Notes: a model not told the origin generated them from the sequence alone. DNA of 64,000 nucleotides from Malania oleifera (GCF_029873635.1 NC_080420.1:29875032-29939031), one strand, 5' to 3'. Shown: positions 20,975 through 32,983, numbered from the stretch's first letter. Numbers and translations are program-made.

Positions 20975-22524
20975 CATTGGCCTATCTAGGTTTCATATCA
21001 TTTTGATAATGATAAACCAAGACATCTAATTGTGCTACTAAGTGTGTTCACAAGAATTACGGTATTAAGCATAATAACAAGATGCAAATTGAAAGCCATG
21101 AAACGTACAAGATGATTGTATCTAGCTATAATCAATGGAGCTTATAAAGACCGAGCTTGAAGACTATGGCTATGATCATGGAGCTCGTGAAGACAAGCTT
21201 GAAGAATTAAGAGAATTTTTTTCTTATGTATATTGTAAATAGGACCTATGTCAGTACACTATCCTTGATTATGTGAAGAAGCATATAGGTGACCTTAGTT
21301 GAACCCTAGGCGCTCTATATTTCATTGAAAGTCATTTTATAAATATGCAAAAATTATTTCAAAGTGTTCAAATCATTTTTGGAATGAAAAACCAAGGGTC
21401 TTGAGGCTTTAGGAAGTTCAAGCTATTGAAGCAAAGCATTCAGTCGACCAAATTGCCACTGGAAGTGCGCAATATGAATTCCAGGTACTTCAGGTGACCA
21501 AACCTTTGAGATTAGGCAACCGAATTAGGTTCTGACTTGCAAGCTTCCAGCTCTAGGAACTTGGGAAAACGAACATAGAGTTCAGGCGACAGAATCAAGA
21601 AGTTAGATGACCCAAAATCGCTACTAACTTTCATGATTTTCATCTCCAGGGAATTCGGGCAACCGAATCCCAATTCAGACAACCGAGTCGATGGAATTCA
21701 AACTGAAATAGCTAGAAAATGGCTAGTTTTGAAAGTAATAGATTATATTTTAAAGCCCAACAGCCATAAAATGGCTAGTTCATTATCTTTCCTATAAATA
21801 CAAGTTTATAAACTTGTTCTTAGTGATGGGGAAAGGATTGAATCTGATTTCTATTAGTACTGGTATCACTCATACATAAATCCAAGATTTTGATCTTTGT
21901 TGAAAATCTTTTCACGCACTTTGCAAATTTTTTGTTTATATTTCAAGTGCTCACCTTCTAGTTACTCCTTGAGCCTCATTCATAATCATTTGAGTGTGTA
22001 TTAGAGTGATTTTTTTTTTTTTTTTTTGTACTTATCCACTCAAATTTGGAGAATTCTTTGTACATCAATTTCTATTGATTCAACATTGTAAAGGCATTTA
22101 CGCCTATTGAAGGAGAGAGGCATCTCCACTTGTTGAAGGAGAAAGGCAGCTTCGCCTAAGTAAAGGAGAGAAGCATCTCCGCCTACTAAATGAAAGAGGC
22201 ATCTCTAACTACTGAAGGAGAGAGGTTTCTCCACCTATTGGAGGAGTGTTTAGTGGAATCCTATAGTGGGTTACTTGAGGTAAGGATGTAGGCAAGGATA
22301 ATCAAACCTTATAAAAACACGGTTTCATTCTCTTTTCCTTAAACCCTTTAATTTGAGTACATTTACATTCATACTACTTATTGTGAATAATGATAAGATT
22401 TGCATATTTAGTATACTTGTGTAAATTGTGGTGAAAATTGTTTAAGTACTAACATAAATTTTTAATTATTCAATTCACCCCTCCCACCCCCCCGCTCCCG
22501 GTTGGGATTACACCTCAGCTCACA
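20975..22524 (+). mobile_element. LTR, inverted copy of the element C LTR
   Basis: A 1550-bp + strand LTR starts CATTGGCCTATCTAGG and ends ...CAGCTCACA. It pairs over its length with the minus-strand LTR 16851-20676 once the nested solo LTR is removed. A TATA-like TCCTATAAATAC lies near 21793. It is followed by ACCCT, which also lies at the left edge of the nested block (9510-9514). Confidence 0.75.
21425..21690 (+). repeat. U3 motif array (GGCGACCGAA type)
   Basis: Seven or so copies of motifs such as AGTCGACCAAAT, GGTGACCAAACC, GGCAACCGAATT, GGCGACAGAATC and GGGCAACCGAATCC, about 100 bases upstream of the TATA-like box of this LTR. Confidence 0.6.
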
Positions 22525-22843
22525 ACCCTCACTGCCTTCGTGACTCATCCCTCAAGACCCTTACGCACGACACGACCATAGTCTACCCTCCCTCTCCTCC
22601 TGCTATATTGCTACCCAGATGACTCGACAATTAGCTTGGCAGATTGGTAGAAGCCTCACAAGTCATGGCCTTCATAGTTGATGCAAACGAGGACATGCTC
22701 GACTTGGGGCATGATTGATGAAGCTGTGGAACCTCTGTGAAACGACGCAGCATCGATCGAGGGCCTTGACGTCACCAATCGTGTTGAATATGAGGAGGAT
22801 TAGAGAGTTCAAAAATTAATGGAAATGGTTGGTGGCACTGTCG

Positions 22844-23014
22844 AAGAGAGAGAGAGAGAGAGAGAGAGGAGGAGGAGGAGGATGAGGAGGAGGAGGATTT
22901 GGGGGAATCACCGAATCATGATTCAGGAGGACTACGACTATGGGACATGAAGGGGAAAAGGGGGAGTGGGCTAGGGCTAGATCTCAAGAAAGACAAGGCC
23001 TCATGGCTTGCTAC

Positions 23015-23067
<53 letters not shown>
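22844..23067. repeat. Two (GA)n microsatellites
   Basis: (GA)n at 22844-22868 followed by GGA repeats to about 22898, and a longer (GA)n at 23016-23067. Confidence 0.9.
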
Positions 23068-23071
<4 letters not shown>

Positions 23072-23350
23072 AGAGTCAAGGAGGAGTAGCTATAGAGAGA
23101 CGGATAAAATGGGGGAAGATGAGATCCATGATTTTGTCTTACAGAGGACACAGAGTCATGGAGAGGGTGGGGATTTCAATTATTATTTTAAAATTTTTAA
23201 AACAAATAAATTATATTTTTAAATGGGTGACCCGTTTATTAAACAGTTAGGTATGGGTTTACCTATTAGTCACTCATTAACAAATGGATCAACCCAAACT
23301 CGAAATTGTTTAACCCTAACCCGTTTATGACTTTCCTGAACCCGGCCTAT

Positions 23351-23371
23351 TAACCCATTTTGCCATCCCTA
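23351..23371 (-). repeat. hAT-like right terminal inverted repeat
   Basis: The reverse complement reads TAGGGATGGCAAAATGGGTT, matching the left end with three mismatches in 20 bases. CTTGGTCCC follows it. Confidence 0.65.
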
Positions 23372-23466
23372 CTTGGTCCCTATTCTTATATATAAATATA
23401 AAATCATAGCTAGTGCCCAAAAAAATTCTTTCTTATTTTTTTTTTTTCAAAATTTTTTTTTTTTTT

Positions 23467-23957
23467 TGTAAAACCTCCTAATATGCACGGCGAAATATAT
23501 ATTTGTATGCAAAGAATCAACACACAATGCAGAACTCTAATGATAAAATATAAAACAATCCACAACCACAACAAATTAAAGGAAGCAATAACAATCATAA
23601 AGACACAATGAATTACGTGGTTCAGCAATGCCTACATTCATTGGAGCAAATGGCAAGGATTCACTATTTTCTTGTGTAAATTATAAGAGCAATGCAAGAA
23701 TCCTCTGAATTCTCTCAACAACTATCAACAAACTCTACAAATACATCCAATAAGACATATAAATAGAGTTCTCGAGGTTTTCCCTCCAAAACCCAACCAT
23801 ACTAATTTCCATCTTTCAAAATTTGAAATTTGTGCTGGGCATATCTAACCAAACTATCAATGTTACAGGGCTACTGTCGACGGTTTTCCCTACTGTACTG
23901 CTACACCCTGATTTTCTTCATACTTTCCCTTTAGAATGTGAGCCACAATTCACAACA
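23467..23957 (-). mobile_element. 3' LTR of element F
   Basis: Matches the right LTR (AATATGCAC...GAATATATATTTGTATG near the left edge and GTGAGCCACAATTCACAACA at the right edge). The left edge is blurred by a T-run. Confidence 0.75.
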
Positions 23958-24462
23958 ATCTCTACCTTGGCGAACGTACACCCCTTAGGAGAAACCGAAA
24001 ACACGAACCTGCTGCTTCACCTTGAACTTGGGATGTTAGGTTGGGACTGCCTCCTTTCTAGAAATTGGAGACAAACACCAACTCTAAGCAACGCTGCTTG
24101 AACTTGTCGATGGCAGATTCGGCTTCTATGATCAACCCTGATTTAGTTGTAGATGGAACAACCTGAGACTATGCCCTAGGCTTCCAACAAGGCCTTCTCA
24201 TAATAGTAAACACAAAAGCTACTGCAAGCCTTATATCACCAAAGGCCTCTGCATAGTCTTCAACAAATCTCACTACTGACGGTCCACTATGTTACCTGCC
24301 AAAACACCCCATTGCATCATCATGGGGAACCATTAACATATCCTGGATATCACAACCCGTCCTTGGGTACCGAGTAGTAGACATTCCATATTGATTCTCC
24401 ACAACCCCCCCACCCTAAGATGGCAAATAAAGTCTCCCTGTAGTTCCATTCACAAAGCCACC

Positions 24463-26009
24463 TTAAGATAACACCAAACTCCTTGCAGTTTTATCCATGC
24501 GAATCATCAAACCAAGACCCTTCTTGGTCGTACCTAACATATTCTTGTCAAAACCTTTCAATAGAGTTCCCAACTGATCAGCCTCATTCAAAGCCTTCTC
24601 AGCCAATAACATGTCATTCACACACAATAGATGCATCACTCTGCTGCATCCTATCACCCTCTTCGTCACTGGAAGCCTCACCAACTCCCACACTTGGTAT
24701 ATATGCAATAACTTCATCTCCTCCACCATAGCAATACTTATCCTTCTTCTTTTCCCTTTGCTGTGCATGACAACTTGAAAATAAGTAGGAACCTTGCTGA
24801 TGGTGGTAATGAATATGCAAAAATCTTCATAATGCCAAATTTATACCTAAGTGGTGGTTTGATAGTGCACATGAGCCCACTGTGATCATGCCGGTCTCCC
24901 AAGCTAAAACACCCTACAATATGAACAATGTCATCTCTACCCTGAATCTATAGCTCCACCTGCATCACATGCCCATTTATACTTTGATATTGTTAACCCG
25001 ATATAGAACTCCCCACATTTCTGCCCTAAGTATCTAACTCCACCTAAATTACATGTTTGCTACTGCCACATTTTTCTGGCATTTATTTCTCTTCCTTTAC
25101 CTGAGTACGCTACCTCCATGGCTTTCTTACCAAAAGGCATGTCCTCAATCACCCCTTTGTTTGCCACAGGATCATCCAGCTTGCTCCCACCTTTCTTATA
25201 CCCAGAAAGATATATTATCTGAATATAACACCAAGCCTAGATCCTCCATCACTAGAATAGTGTACCAATGGACATTCACTCACTCTCACATCAGAGTGGT
25301 GGGTTTTCACAAAACCTATCCACAATTCACCTGCAACTCTCCCATCTAGTGATACCTTTGGCAATCGATCACATGAGAAATACGTCGCATCATACTCACT
25401 AACTTTGCTGAGAAGTTCCCTGCAAGCCCTGCATATAACCTGCCCTACTCACAAAACTCCTTAAACAAAACCAGCATGCTCAGTCCCAATGTCTGGCCTG
25501 AGGATCTCTCTCCCGGTCTAGTACTCCACCTCAATCACAAGTTTAACCTGGAAAACACATCAACATCAGGCTTGTGCTAATGAGATAAACTAATATCTTT
25601 TATGATACACCCACGAAAAACATATGACTTCCCTGTGATGCTATCCTCACAGGTCCCCAAACATTTGAATACATGCAGTCACCCATATGCCCTAAACACA
25701 TATACCACAGAACATCTGACTTAGATTGAACAACTGCAGCTCCACCTACAACTGTATTGCGCTGTAATGCATAGAAATTTCCCACTACCTTTCTCCTTTC
25801 ATCATTATCGAGTCACCTTTACACACTTTCATTTTCCTACTTTTAGACTTGTAACTATATCCGTTACAATCTAAAGTGCCTAGCGAAATAACACTCTTCC
25901 TTAGACTTGGTATATGCCTTACATCACATTTGGTTCTTCCAACACCGTCATACAATTTGATTTTTACATTTCCAATACTAAATATTTTGCATGAAATATC
26001 ATTTCTCAT
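24463..26009 (-). pseudogene. pol remains of element F
   Basis: Three recognisable minus-strand patches. 25785-26009 resembles the region after the protease catalytic site in Tork-type Copia (KIKLYDGVGRTKCDVRHIP, then SLGTLDCNGY). 25600-25785 continues with the pre-integrase region (LWYMCLGHM). 24463-24768 keeps two short pieces of reverse transcriptase (WELVRLP near the start, VNDMLLA where YVDDML is expected, then a GLGLMIRMD-like stretch). The integrase core was not found. Stops and frame changes are frequent. Confidence 0.6.
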
Positions 26010-26229
26010 AAAAATATAAGCAGTATTAACTTACCTATAGGTGTTGAACCATTTTCTATTTGTTGTCATGTGATAAGAGCATATGTTATCTAGTATCGAA
26101 GAATTATTTCGTGAGCCACTCCAAACCCAATGAAACACATAGCATATCCCCATCACTGCTTCCTGAGTCTGCTTCCACTACATTTGTAGATTTTGATGGA
26201 CCCTGCTGATTTTTATCATTCCCATTCTT

Positions 26230-26960
26230 CCACTTCGGACATTCCAGTCATATGTGCCTAATTTTACCACACCTAAAACACTTCACGTCCTTCCTCTTCC
26301 CAGAATATAGCCGAGATTTGCTCCGCGACTTACGTCTTCCACATTCTTAGTTACTTTTCACCAAAAGCCCTTCAACAAGTGAAACTTCATCTCTGACTAT
26401 TTTTCTTTGATAAAAACTAAGCAATGCGTTTGTCACCTCTTCCAAATTCAGGCTTTCCATGCCCTACGTAAAAGTGGTAACCAAGCTTTCCTTGCCCTAT
26501 GTAAGAGTGGTAACCAAGTTTTCATATGTCTTCCTCCTCGAACTTTACATTAAAACACGCCAAATCACTCACAATCTGATTGAATGTGTTGATATGCTAG
26601 TTCAAATATGAAACCTCCACCATATTAAACCAATACAGCCTTTGCTTAAGAAACAATTTGTTCGATAAAGACTTAGGCATATACCGGCTTTTCAGTTTCC
26701 TCCAAACTGATGCCGAAAAATCCTCATCCATGACATGATGTAACACGTCATCATCCAAACACAAATGGATGGTTGATATGCCTTTGCCTCCAACTCATTC
26801 CAAGTTGTTTCACCCATGCATTCCGGTTGAATTTCATATAAGGCCTTCACTATGCCTTACTACACCTAGAGATCTTCGCTCTTCTTTGCCACAAACCGAA
26901 ATTCCCAGTTCCATCAAATTTGACAACATTAGATTTTGCAGATGAAGATCCAGAGGCCAT
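26230..26960 (-). pseudogene. gag of element F
   Basis: Minus-strand gag starts at 26960 (MASGSSSAKSN...) with the LTR-Copia N-terminal pattern FDGTGNFGLWQRR. It is followed by broken capsid-like sequence. A zinc-knuckle relic lies at about 26234-26282 with CFRCGK visible and a TGA between the His and the last Cys. The start lies ten bases beyond the primer site, consistent with the element map. Not functional. Confidence 0.65.
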
Positions 26961-26969
26961 TACAACAAT

Positions 26970-26982
26970 GCTCCAATACCAA
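26970..26982 (-). other. Primer binding site of element F
   Basis: TTGGTATTGGAGC on the minus strand, two bases after the LTR end, resembles the initiator tRNA-Met site. Confidence 0.65.
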
Positions 26983-27046
26983 TTTGCTGTGTAAAGCCCC
27001 CAAATATGCACAACGGAATATATATTTGTATGTAAAGAATCAAACA

Positions 27047-28414
27047 CACAATGCAGCACTCTAATGAAAAAATATAGAACAATCAACAACCACAACAAAT
27101 TAAAAGAAGCAATAACAATCACAAAGACAAAAGGATTTACGTGGTTCGGTAATGCCTACATCCATAGGAGCAAACGACACGAATTCACTATGTTTCTGTG
27201 TAAAGATTTGCAAACATTTGGGTCATACCTGTATCGATATTGAATGTGATTCGAATATTGTAGTTAATTGGATAAGAGCTAGGAAGTGCTCCTTGTGGTA
27301 TTTGTGGGATTTTTGGGAGCAGCTTATTGGTTTATTGGAGGGAGTTGATTTTTCGATAAATCATTGGTATAGAGAAGGGAACAAAGTGGCAGATGCCTTA
27401 GCTCAACAAGGTGCTATGGGGAGGAATAGTTTGTTTACAAATAGTAGTCAACCCCCTAGAGTTTGTAATGGTTTGTATAAATTGGAGAAGATGGGAACGA
27501 TTTATATGAGGTATGTTTAGCTTATTTCCTTTTAGTTTTTGCGTATGCTTTATGATGATTATCTTTTGTTTTATTTTTTTGCGTAAGGTTTGTTTTGTAG
27601 GTCCTGTTTTGTTTTGTTTTGTTTGGTCTTGTAATCCGGTATTTGGCTGGATGTTGGGTTTGTTCTTTGGGAGGTTTTTAACGTGTTGTCTTTTGTTTCT
27701 CCCATTGATAGTCTTGTAACCACAGTATTCCACAATGCAGCACTCTAATGAAAAAATATAGAACAATCAACAACCACAACAAATTAAAAGAAGCAATAAC
27801 AATCACAAAGACAAAAGGATTTACGTGGTTCGGTAATGCCTACATCCATAGGAGCAAACGACACGAATTCACTATGTTTCTGTGTAAAGATTTGCAAACA
27901 TTTGGGTCATACCTGTATCGATATTGAATGTGATTCGAATATTGTAGTTAATTGGATAAGAGCTAGGAAGTGCTCCTTGTGGTATTTGTGGGATTTTTGG
28001 GAGCAGCTTATTGGTTTATTGGAGGGAGTTGATTTTTCGATAAATCATTGGTATAGAGAAGGGAACAAAGTGGCAGATGCCTTAACTCAACAAGGTGCTA
28101 TGGGGAGGAATAGTTTGTTTACAAATAGTAGTCAACCCCCTAGAGTTTGTAATGGTTTGTATAAATTGGAGAAGATGGGAACGATTTATATGAGGTATGT
28201 TTAGCTTATTTCCTTTTAGTTTTTGCGTATGCTTTATGATGATTATCTTTTGTTTTATTTTTTTGCGTAAGGTTTGTTTTGTAGGTCCTGTTTTGTTTTG
28301 TTTTGTTTGGTCTTGTAATCCGGTATTTGGCTAGATGTTGGGTTTGTTCTTTGGGAGGTTTTTAACGTGTTGTCTTTTGTTTCTCCCATTGATAGTCTTG
28401 TAACCACAGTATTC
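27047..28414. repeat. 684-bp tandem duplication
   Basis: Two head-to-tail units, 27047-27730 and 27731-28414, each begin CACAATGCAG and end CACAGTATTC. By eye they differ at only two bases (G/A at 27404 versus 28088 region; G/A near 27650 versus 28334). The unit contains LTR sequence plus the L1 tail, so the duplication came after the L1 insertion. Confidence 0.9.
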
Positions 28415-28483
28415 CTCCGCCAAAAGTGAGGGATTATCAATAAATAATTGAAGGTGTCGTCCTTCTTTCAAAAAAAAAAAAAA
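27206..28483 (+). pseudogene. 5'-truncated L1 (LINE) tail with RNase H-like domain, partly duplicated
   Basis: The 3' end of a plant L1-type element inserted into the LTR of element F. Each copy (about 27206-27520 and 27890-28204) encodes the end of an RNase H-like domain of the RVT_3 type found at the 3' end of plant L1 ORF2, with DIECDSNIVVNWI and HWYREGNKVADAL visible. The open frame begins in LTR sequence at 27152 and 27836, so its first residues are not L1. After the stop comes a T/G-rich 3' UTR, and the second copy ends in an A-run at 28470-28483. The reverse transcriptase is missing. A clear target duplication was not found. Confidence 0.7.
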
Positions 28484-29164
28484 CAAAGGGCAATACAAGA
28501 GTCCTCTCAATTCTCTCAACAACTATCAACCAACACTACAAATACATCCAATAAGACATATAAATAGAGTTCTTGGAGGTTTTCCCTCCGACACCCAACC
28601 ATACTAACGTCCACCTTTCAAAATTTAAAATCTGCGCTGGACATCCCGAGTCAAACCGTTGAGAGTTTCAGACAAAATAGAACAGTGCCCTGAACCATCG
28701 ACGGTTATAGGACTACTGTCGACGATTTGCCTGCTGCACTACTACACCCTAATTTTCTTCATGCTTTCCCTTTTGAATGTGAGCCACAATTCACAACACT
28801 TTTTATGTGTATATACTTAGTATTGGGATGGCATAAATCTTGGATTGTCACAATAATTTAAGTCACAAGGAAGGCAAACAATACGTCTATAGTTTATTCC
28901 ATACTTTTGAGCACAACAAACAAGTACACAAAGACTATGATTTTTGAACTAGAATAAATAAAATAAATTAAGATACTATCAAAAAAATAAATTCGCCTTT
29001 TCATGTTTCTTTTCTGTAGACAGTAACTAAAAAAATCAAATATATAGTCAATCAATAAACAAAATATATAATCATATTAAAATAAATTTTAATTTTTAAT
29101 TAAAAGCATTTAATATTAAACTTTTTTCCTTCTTTATTTTAAATTTTTTACAAACGAAAAAAAT

Positions 29165-29370
29165 ATTTTATAATCCAGGAACTTTAACCACCATTGCGCC
29201 ACTTTGGACACTATGGTGCGGTACCAAACCAGAGGGGTGAAAGTCGTCCACCTATTTATACATCCCTAGTAATTCACAGCATAATGCCTCAAGGGAGAAT
29301 TGAACTCAGAACTTTGGTGCCACCAAAATCATAAGTCACCCTTACCACTTGACCTGATCAGCTATACTTT
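29165..29370 (-). mobile_element. Possible tRNA-derived SINE
   Basis: On the minus strand the 5' end reads like a tRNA-type head: GGTCAAGTGGTAAGGGTGAC (A-box-like) and about 35 bases later GAGTTCAATTCTCCC (B-box-like, near GGTTCGANTCC). The remaining ~130 bases run into an A/T-rich tail. No target duplication was identified. Confidence 0.4.
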
Positions 29371-29980
29371 TTCCAACAAAATATTTGATATGAGCAAAGC
29401 CTTAATGATTCATATACCATTTACTATATGTGAATTTTTGTTTAGAAACAACTATGCTTAATTTGCTCAATTTGGCAACACCGTCGACAATTCTTAATTA
29501 ATTCGAAAGCACATTAATAGTCATAAAATTTGCAATAAGAAAAAAAAAAAAAACCCCCCCACTTAGCTAGCTGTATCTAGCTAGCAAACTAGAAAGGACA
29601 AGGTTCCTCATGAGAAATTAAGATAAAAGCATGAATTTAAGATGGTTGGTAGGGAGGAGAAATCATGAAGAAGTCACAATAAGCCAATGACACGTATGGC
29701 AGTGTCAGAAGCAACACGTTAAAGCTACTACATGTCAAGGTGGAAAGGGAGGGGTCCTTCCCTTGCGTGGGAGAAAGAGCCTTGATCGAACAAAGCAGCA
29801 GCACCACTTTTTTAGTGCAATATTAGACCGTGCTGCCAAAGAATCTCTCCCCCTCTTGCTTGCCCTGGTACAATATTTATTGCCAAAGCCACGAGTTAAT
29901 GGAAACTTTTTAGCCTCCCAGTTCACAAGAATCTCAGAACATTAGGCCCAGATGCTCCTTCATTTACCAACCAACTAAAG

Positions 29981-29981
<1 letters not shown>

Positions 29982-30017
<36 letters not shown>
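29982..30017. repeat. (AT)n microsatellite
   Basis: Uninterrupted TA repeats. Confidence 0.95.
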
Positions 30018-30020
<3 letters not shown>

Positions 30021-32948
30021 TTCTTTTTCTTTTTCAGACGATTAACTTGATTATTTTTTTTATTGGATTTGAGCTATACAAAAGACTTGCCTTTCTCTAT
30101 TTTTAGCGAGAGAGTTGTAGAAGGAGAATATAGAATGAAAATGACGAGTGTGAGAGAGAATCATACGGAGACAGAAGAATACAGAGGCATTGAAGAGAAA
30201 ATTGATAGCAACAACATGCAAGCGATCGTCCGTAGAACGCTTTTCTTTTTTATAGATTATTGAAAGAATTGGAGAACTGACTGAGAAAGTTGAAGAGGCA
30301 TCCTGGGTAGAGATAATGTCAATTTAAGACGACCATCAAAAGAACCTTTCCCTCTTAGGAGTAGTTAAATCAAGAAAAACTCATATATCGAATCAAACTC
30401 AATCTTTAGAATCCGTTATAAGAGAACAAGGTATATCACTAAACTAAGCTACCTCACAAGTTACCTGTGCTCGATCAACTCCCTATATAACTTGACTCAA
30501 CAGGACTCTCTTCAATTTATTCAAGTTAACTTTGAGTTATTCGGGCAATTTGACAAGTCAAACTCAAATTTTATAATACTATCCATAAGCATAATCAAGC
30601 TTAATCTATATTTTTCTATTTTATCAATTTTATATCTTATGAGTTATATATTATATATTTTATACATGTATTAATTTTATTTTATATATTTTATAATTAT
30701 ATTCAATTTTATATATATTGCACCCACATAGAACTTAATCAAATTGAGCTCAAGTTCTAAAACCTTGTAGTTAAACTAAGTTTAATAATAGAATTGATAG
30801 AACTTTAATCGATTTTGCACCTTCAAACTTTTTAATCAAGTCAATTTTTAAGCTTAATTTTTTTTTTTTCAATCACCCATCAAATTTTGAATATTTCATT
30901 ATGGACACTTCTCTAAACTCAAATGGGCATCACTAATATGATACCTCTTCAAAATTTTCAATATAAGGATATCATAGTGAAGTTATTGGGCTGTAGACTC
31001 CTTAAGAGTGGATACATTATGCCCTCCACCAATTTTAATAAAAATGAACTTAGCGAAATGTAATAGAATTGGTCGTCATATTTTTTTTTCATGTTTATTA
31101 TATAATTTTTCATTTTATTTTACTCTCAACACTTTTTATTTCGATACACCTAACAAGTTTTCATTCCAATGTACCTAACGATTTTTCACATTAATTATAT
31201 TTTTTCACATTTATTATATAATTTTTTATTTATTTTTTGAAATTTGTAATATCATTAAAAGAGAATAATTCAAGCAAGATGCTTGAATTCTCTGAACAAG
31301 ACAACAGATAAAGGTAACGTTAAATCATCCTCCCAAATAAGAGAAAATACAAAAGATCTCTTCCCAATTTAAGGACCACCATCACCTCTGAAATATATAT
31401 AAGTCTTCCAAACAACTATAATCGTGGCTTAATTGTGGATTTTTCTAATTTTCATTTTATTTTACTCTCAATACTTTTTATTCCAATTTACCTAACAAGT
31501 TGTAACTTGGGAGTGTAATAAGAAAGAAAACTAATCAAAATTGATGAAGCCAATTGAACAACGCTGAACTAAACTGAAACTCATTAGATATTTTACATTG
31601 GTCGGTGTGGTTCGATTCATAAATTAGTGAATCGAACCAAATCCAGAACGTTTATTTAATTACTAATTTTATTAAAAATTGGACCGACCGATTACACCCT
31701 CATTGTAACTGTTGAAATATCCTCGCAAATCCTCAACCAAGTTAAAGAGAAATTTGGAAACTTGTGTACATAGGAATTTGAATAACTTGTGAATGGCTGG
31801 CTACAAGCAATTTTCTTATTGGTATACTTATTTTGAGCAACAGTTGGGTATATATAAACCTGCCGAACAAAGCTTACCACAAATGGATTGAAAATGCTTC
31901 ATTTATTCCTATTCATAAAATCATTTCATGTCAGCCTGTCAGAGAAGAATATATGTGTGCGCATGTATATACAGACACATGTGTTTATATATATATAAAA
32001 ACGCTTTTGTTAATCATTAAGGCATATTTTTTGGGATAGAGGGGGCGTGCAGATGCGAGTGGTTAATCATATTTTAAGTCAATTCATATGATTCCATTAG
32101 AGAACTGATGCTGTAGTTTGACGAGGCGTTTGAGAGTATGGAGCTTTATGTAATTCACACAAATAATAAGAGGGTTTCTAAGCAAATATGGCAGGAAGCT
32201 GGTGCATGGTGATGAAAAATGGAGGAACTTGACACTTTCAAAGTTTTCTCGAGAAAAAATATTAGTTCTCTTTGAAAACCCCATGTAGTCAAACACTTAT
32301 CTCAATAAAATCATTCCAAATAATAATCTCAACAAATGAGCGACCTTAATTATTTACGTAAAATTTACGGTTTCAATATTTATATATATATATATAATGC
32401 ACGTGGCATGGTGTCGTGGAATGATTGGTTCAGAGAGTGAATAATGCCTCCCATTAATTTCAACATATAAAGAAATAATATTATATTTGCGTGGGTGGGA
32501 GGGGAGGTTGTGTTATTTCAACCCACCACGTATTCTGGAAAAAGCAGGCATGTAATAATAAAATAGTGGGAAGAGGAGAGGGAGGAGGGCCAAGGGGCAC
32601 CGTATTATACAACTGGTGGGGGGCCGGCGGGGATTCCACGGCGGAAAGGGGGCGGCAGCTTTCAGTGGATGGCGACACCGGCCACCTTCCTGCAAAATAT
32701 GTTAATTAAATAGACTTTATTAAATTTTTTATACAATATATAATGTAAATAAATAAGTGCAAAAAAAAAAAAAAAACAAAAAAAGGAAAGGAGACAGGAC
32801 ACGATCGATCGCAGCCACTGCCTCCCCCGTGCATGAATGTATATACACCGGTGAATGGGCAGTCGCCACATAGAAAGGAAGGAACAACACCAGTCCCCCA
32901 CCACTTTCACTATCGTTCACTCCCCTTATAAAGAAAGCTCAGATGCCC

Positions 32949-32978
<30 letters not shown>

Positions 32979-32983
<5 letters not shown>

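Larger units (their letters stand above)
9250..23371. mobile_element. hAT-like DNA element, filled with nested retroelements
   Basis: The left end TAGGGGTGGCAAAACGGGTT (9250) and right end AACCCATTTTGCCATCCCTA (to 23371) are imperfect inverted repeats. They are flanked by CTTGTCCC (9242-9249) and CTTGGTCCC (23372-23380), an 8-bp target duplication with one extra base. GGGT/ACCC-rich subterminal DNA on both sides (9260-9400; 23220-23360) also fits a hAT element. No transposase is seen. About 13 kb between 9515 and 22524 is nested Copia DNA; the element proper is 9250-9514 plus 22525-23371, about 1.1 kb and non-autonomous. Confidence 0.6.
22525..23371. mobile_element. Right part of the hAT-like element
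   Basis: Unlike the AT-rich LTRs, 22530-22990 is relatively GC-rich. It carries GAG/GAGGAG-rich stretches and two (GA)n runs but no convincing gene. It ends in the inverted repeat at 23371. Confidence 0.45.
23467..28798 (-). mobile_element. Decayed Copia element F with two LTRs
   Basis: Minus-strand Copia element. The 5' LTR is on the right (26985-28798, enlarged by an L1 insertion and a tandem duplication) and the 3' LTR on the left (23467-23957). Between them, in minus-strand order, lie a primer site, gag, protease, pre-integrase and reverse-transcriptase remains. The polypurine tract next to the left LTR reads CCAAGGTAGAGAT on the minus strand, as in Tork-type Copia elements. The target duplication is unclear because the left edge lies in a T-run. 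All coding parts are broken. Confidence 0.75.
26985..28798 (-). mobile_element. 5' LTR of element F, interrupted
   Basis: LTR sequence is present at 26985-27205, again at 27731-27889 (duplicated) and at 28484-28798. The remainder is L1-derived DNA. The uninterrupted partner at 23467-23957 shows that the break lies after TGTGTAAA. Confidence 0.75.
28799..32978. other. AT-rich spacer without a recognised gene
   Basis: No exon-like sequence or family match was seen on either strand. It holds a possible SINE (29165-29370), an (AT)n run (29982-30017), a repeated CATTTTATTTTACTCTCAA block at 31115-31170 and 31448-31500, a small hairpin at 31260-31300 and a GC-richer patch at 32471-32690. Confidence 0.6.

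Noticed and set aside
23008..23250. Glu/Arg repeat protein
   Set aside because: Translation of a (GA)n microsatellite inside the hAT-like element.
24483..25349. Plus-strand proteins across element F
   Set aside because: They are shadows of minus-strand reverse transcriptase and pol remains.
23460..28803. TTTTT target duplication for element F
   Set aside because: The left edge is within a long T-run and the right flank is CTTTT, so no reliable duplication can be called.
32481..32920. Pro-, Gly- or Phe-rich small proteins on both strands
   Set aside because: Short overlapping frames in a GC-richer patch and an A-run. No splice or family support.
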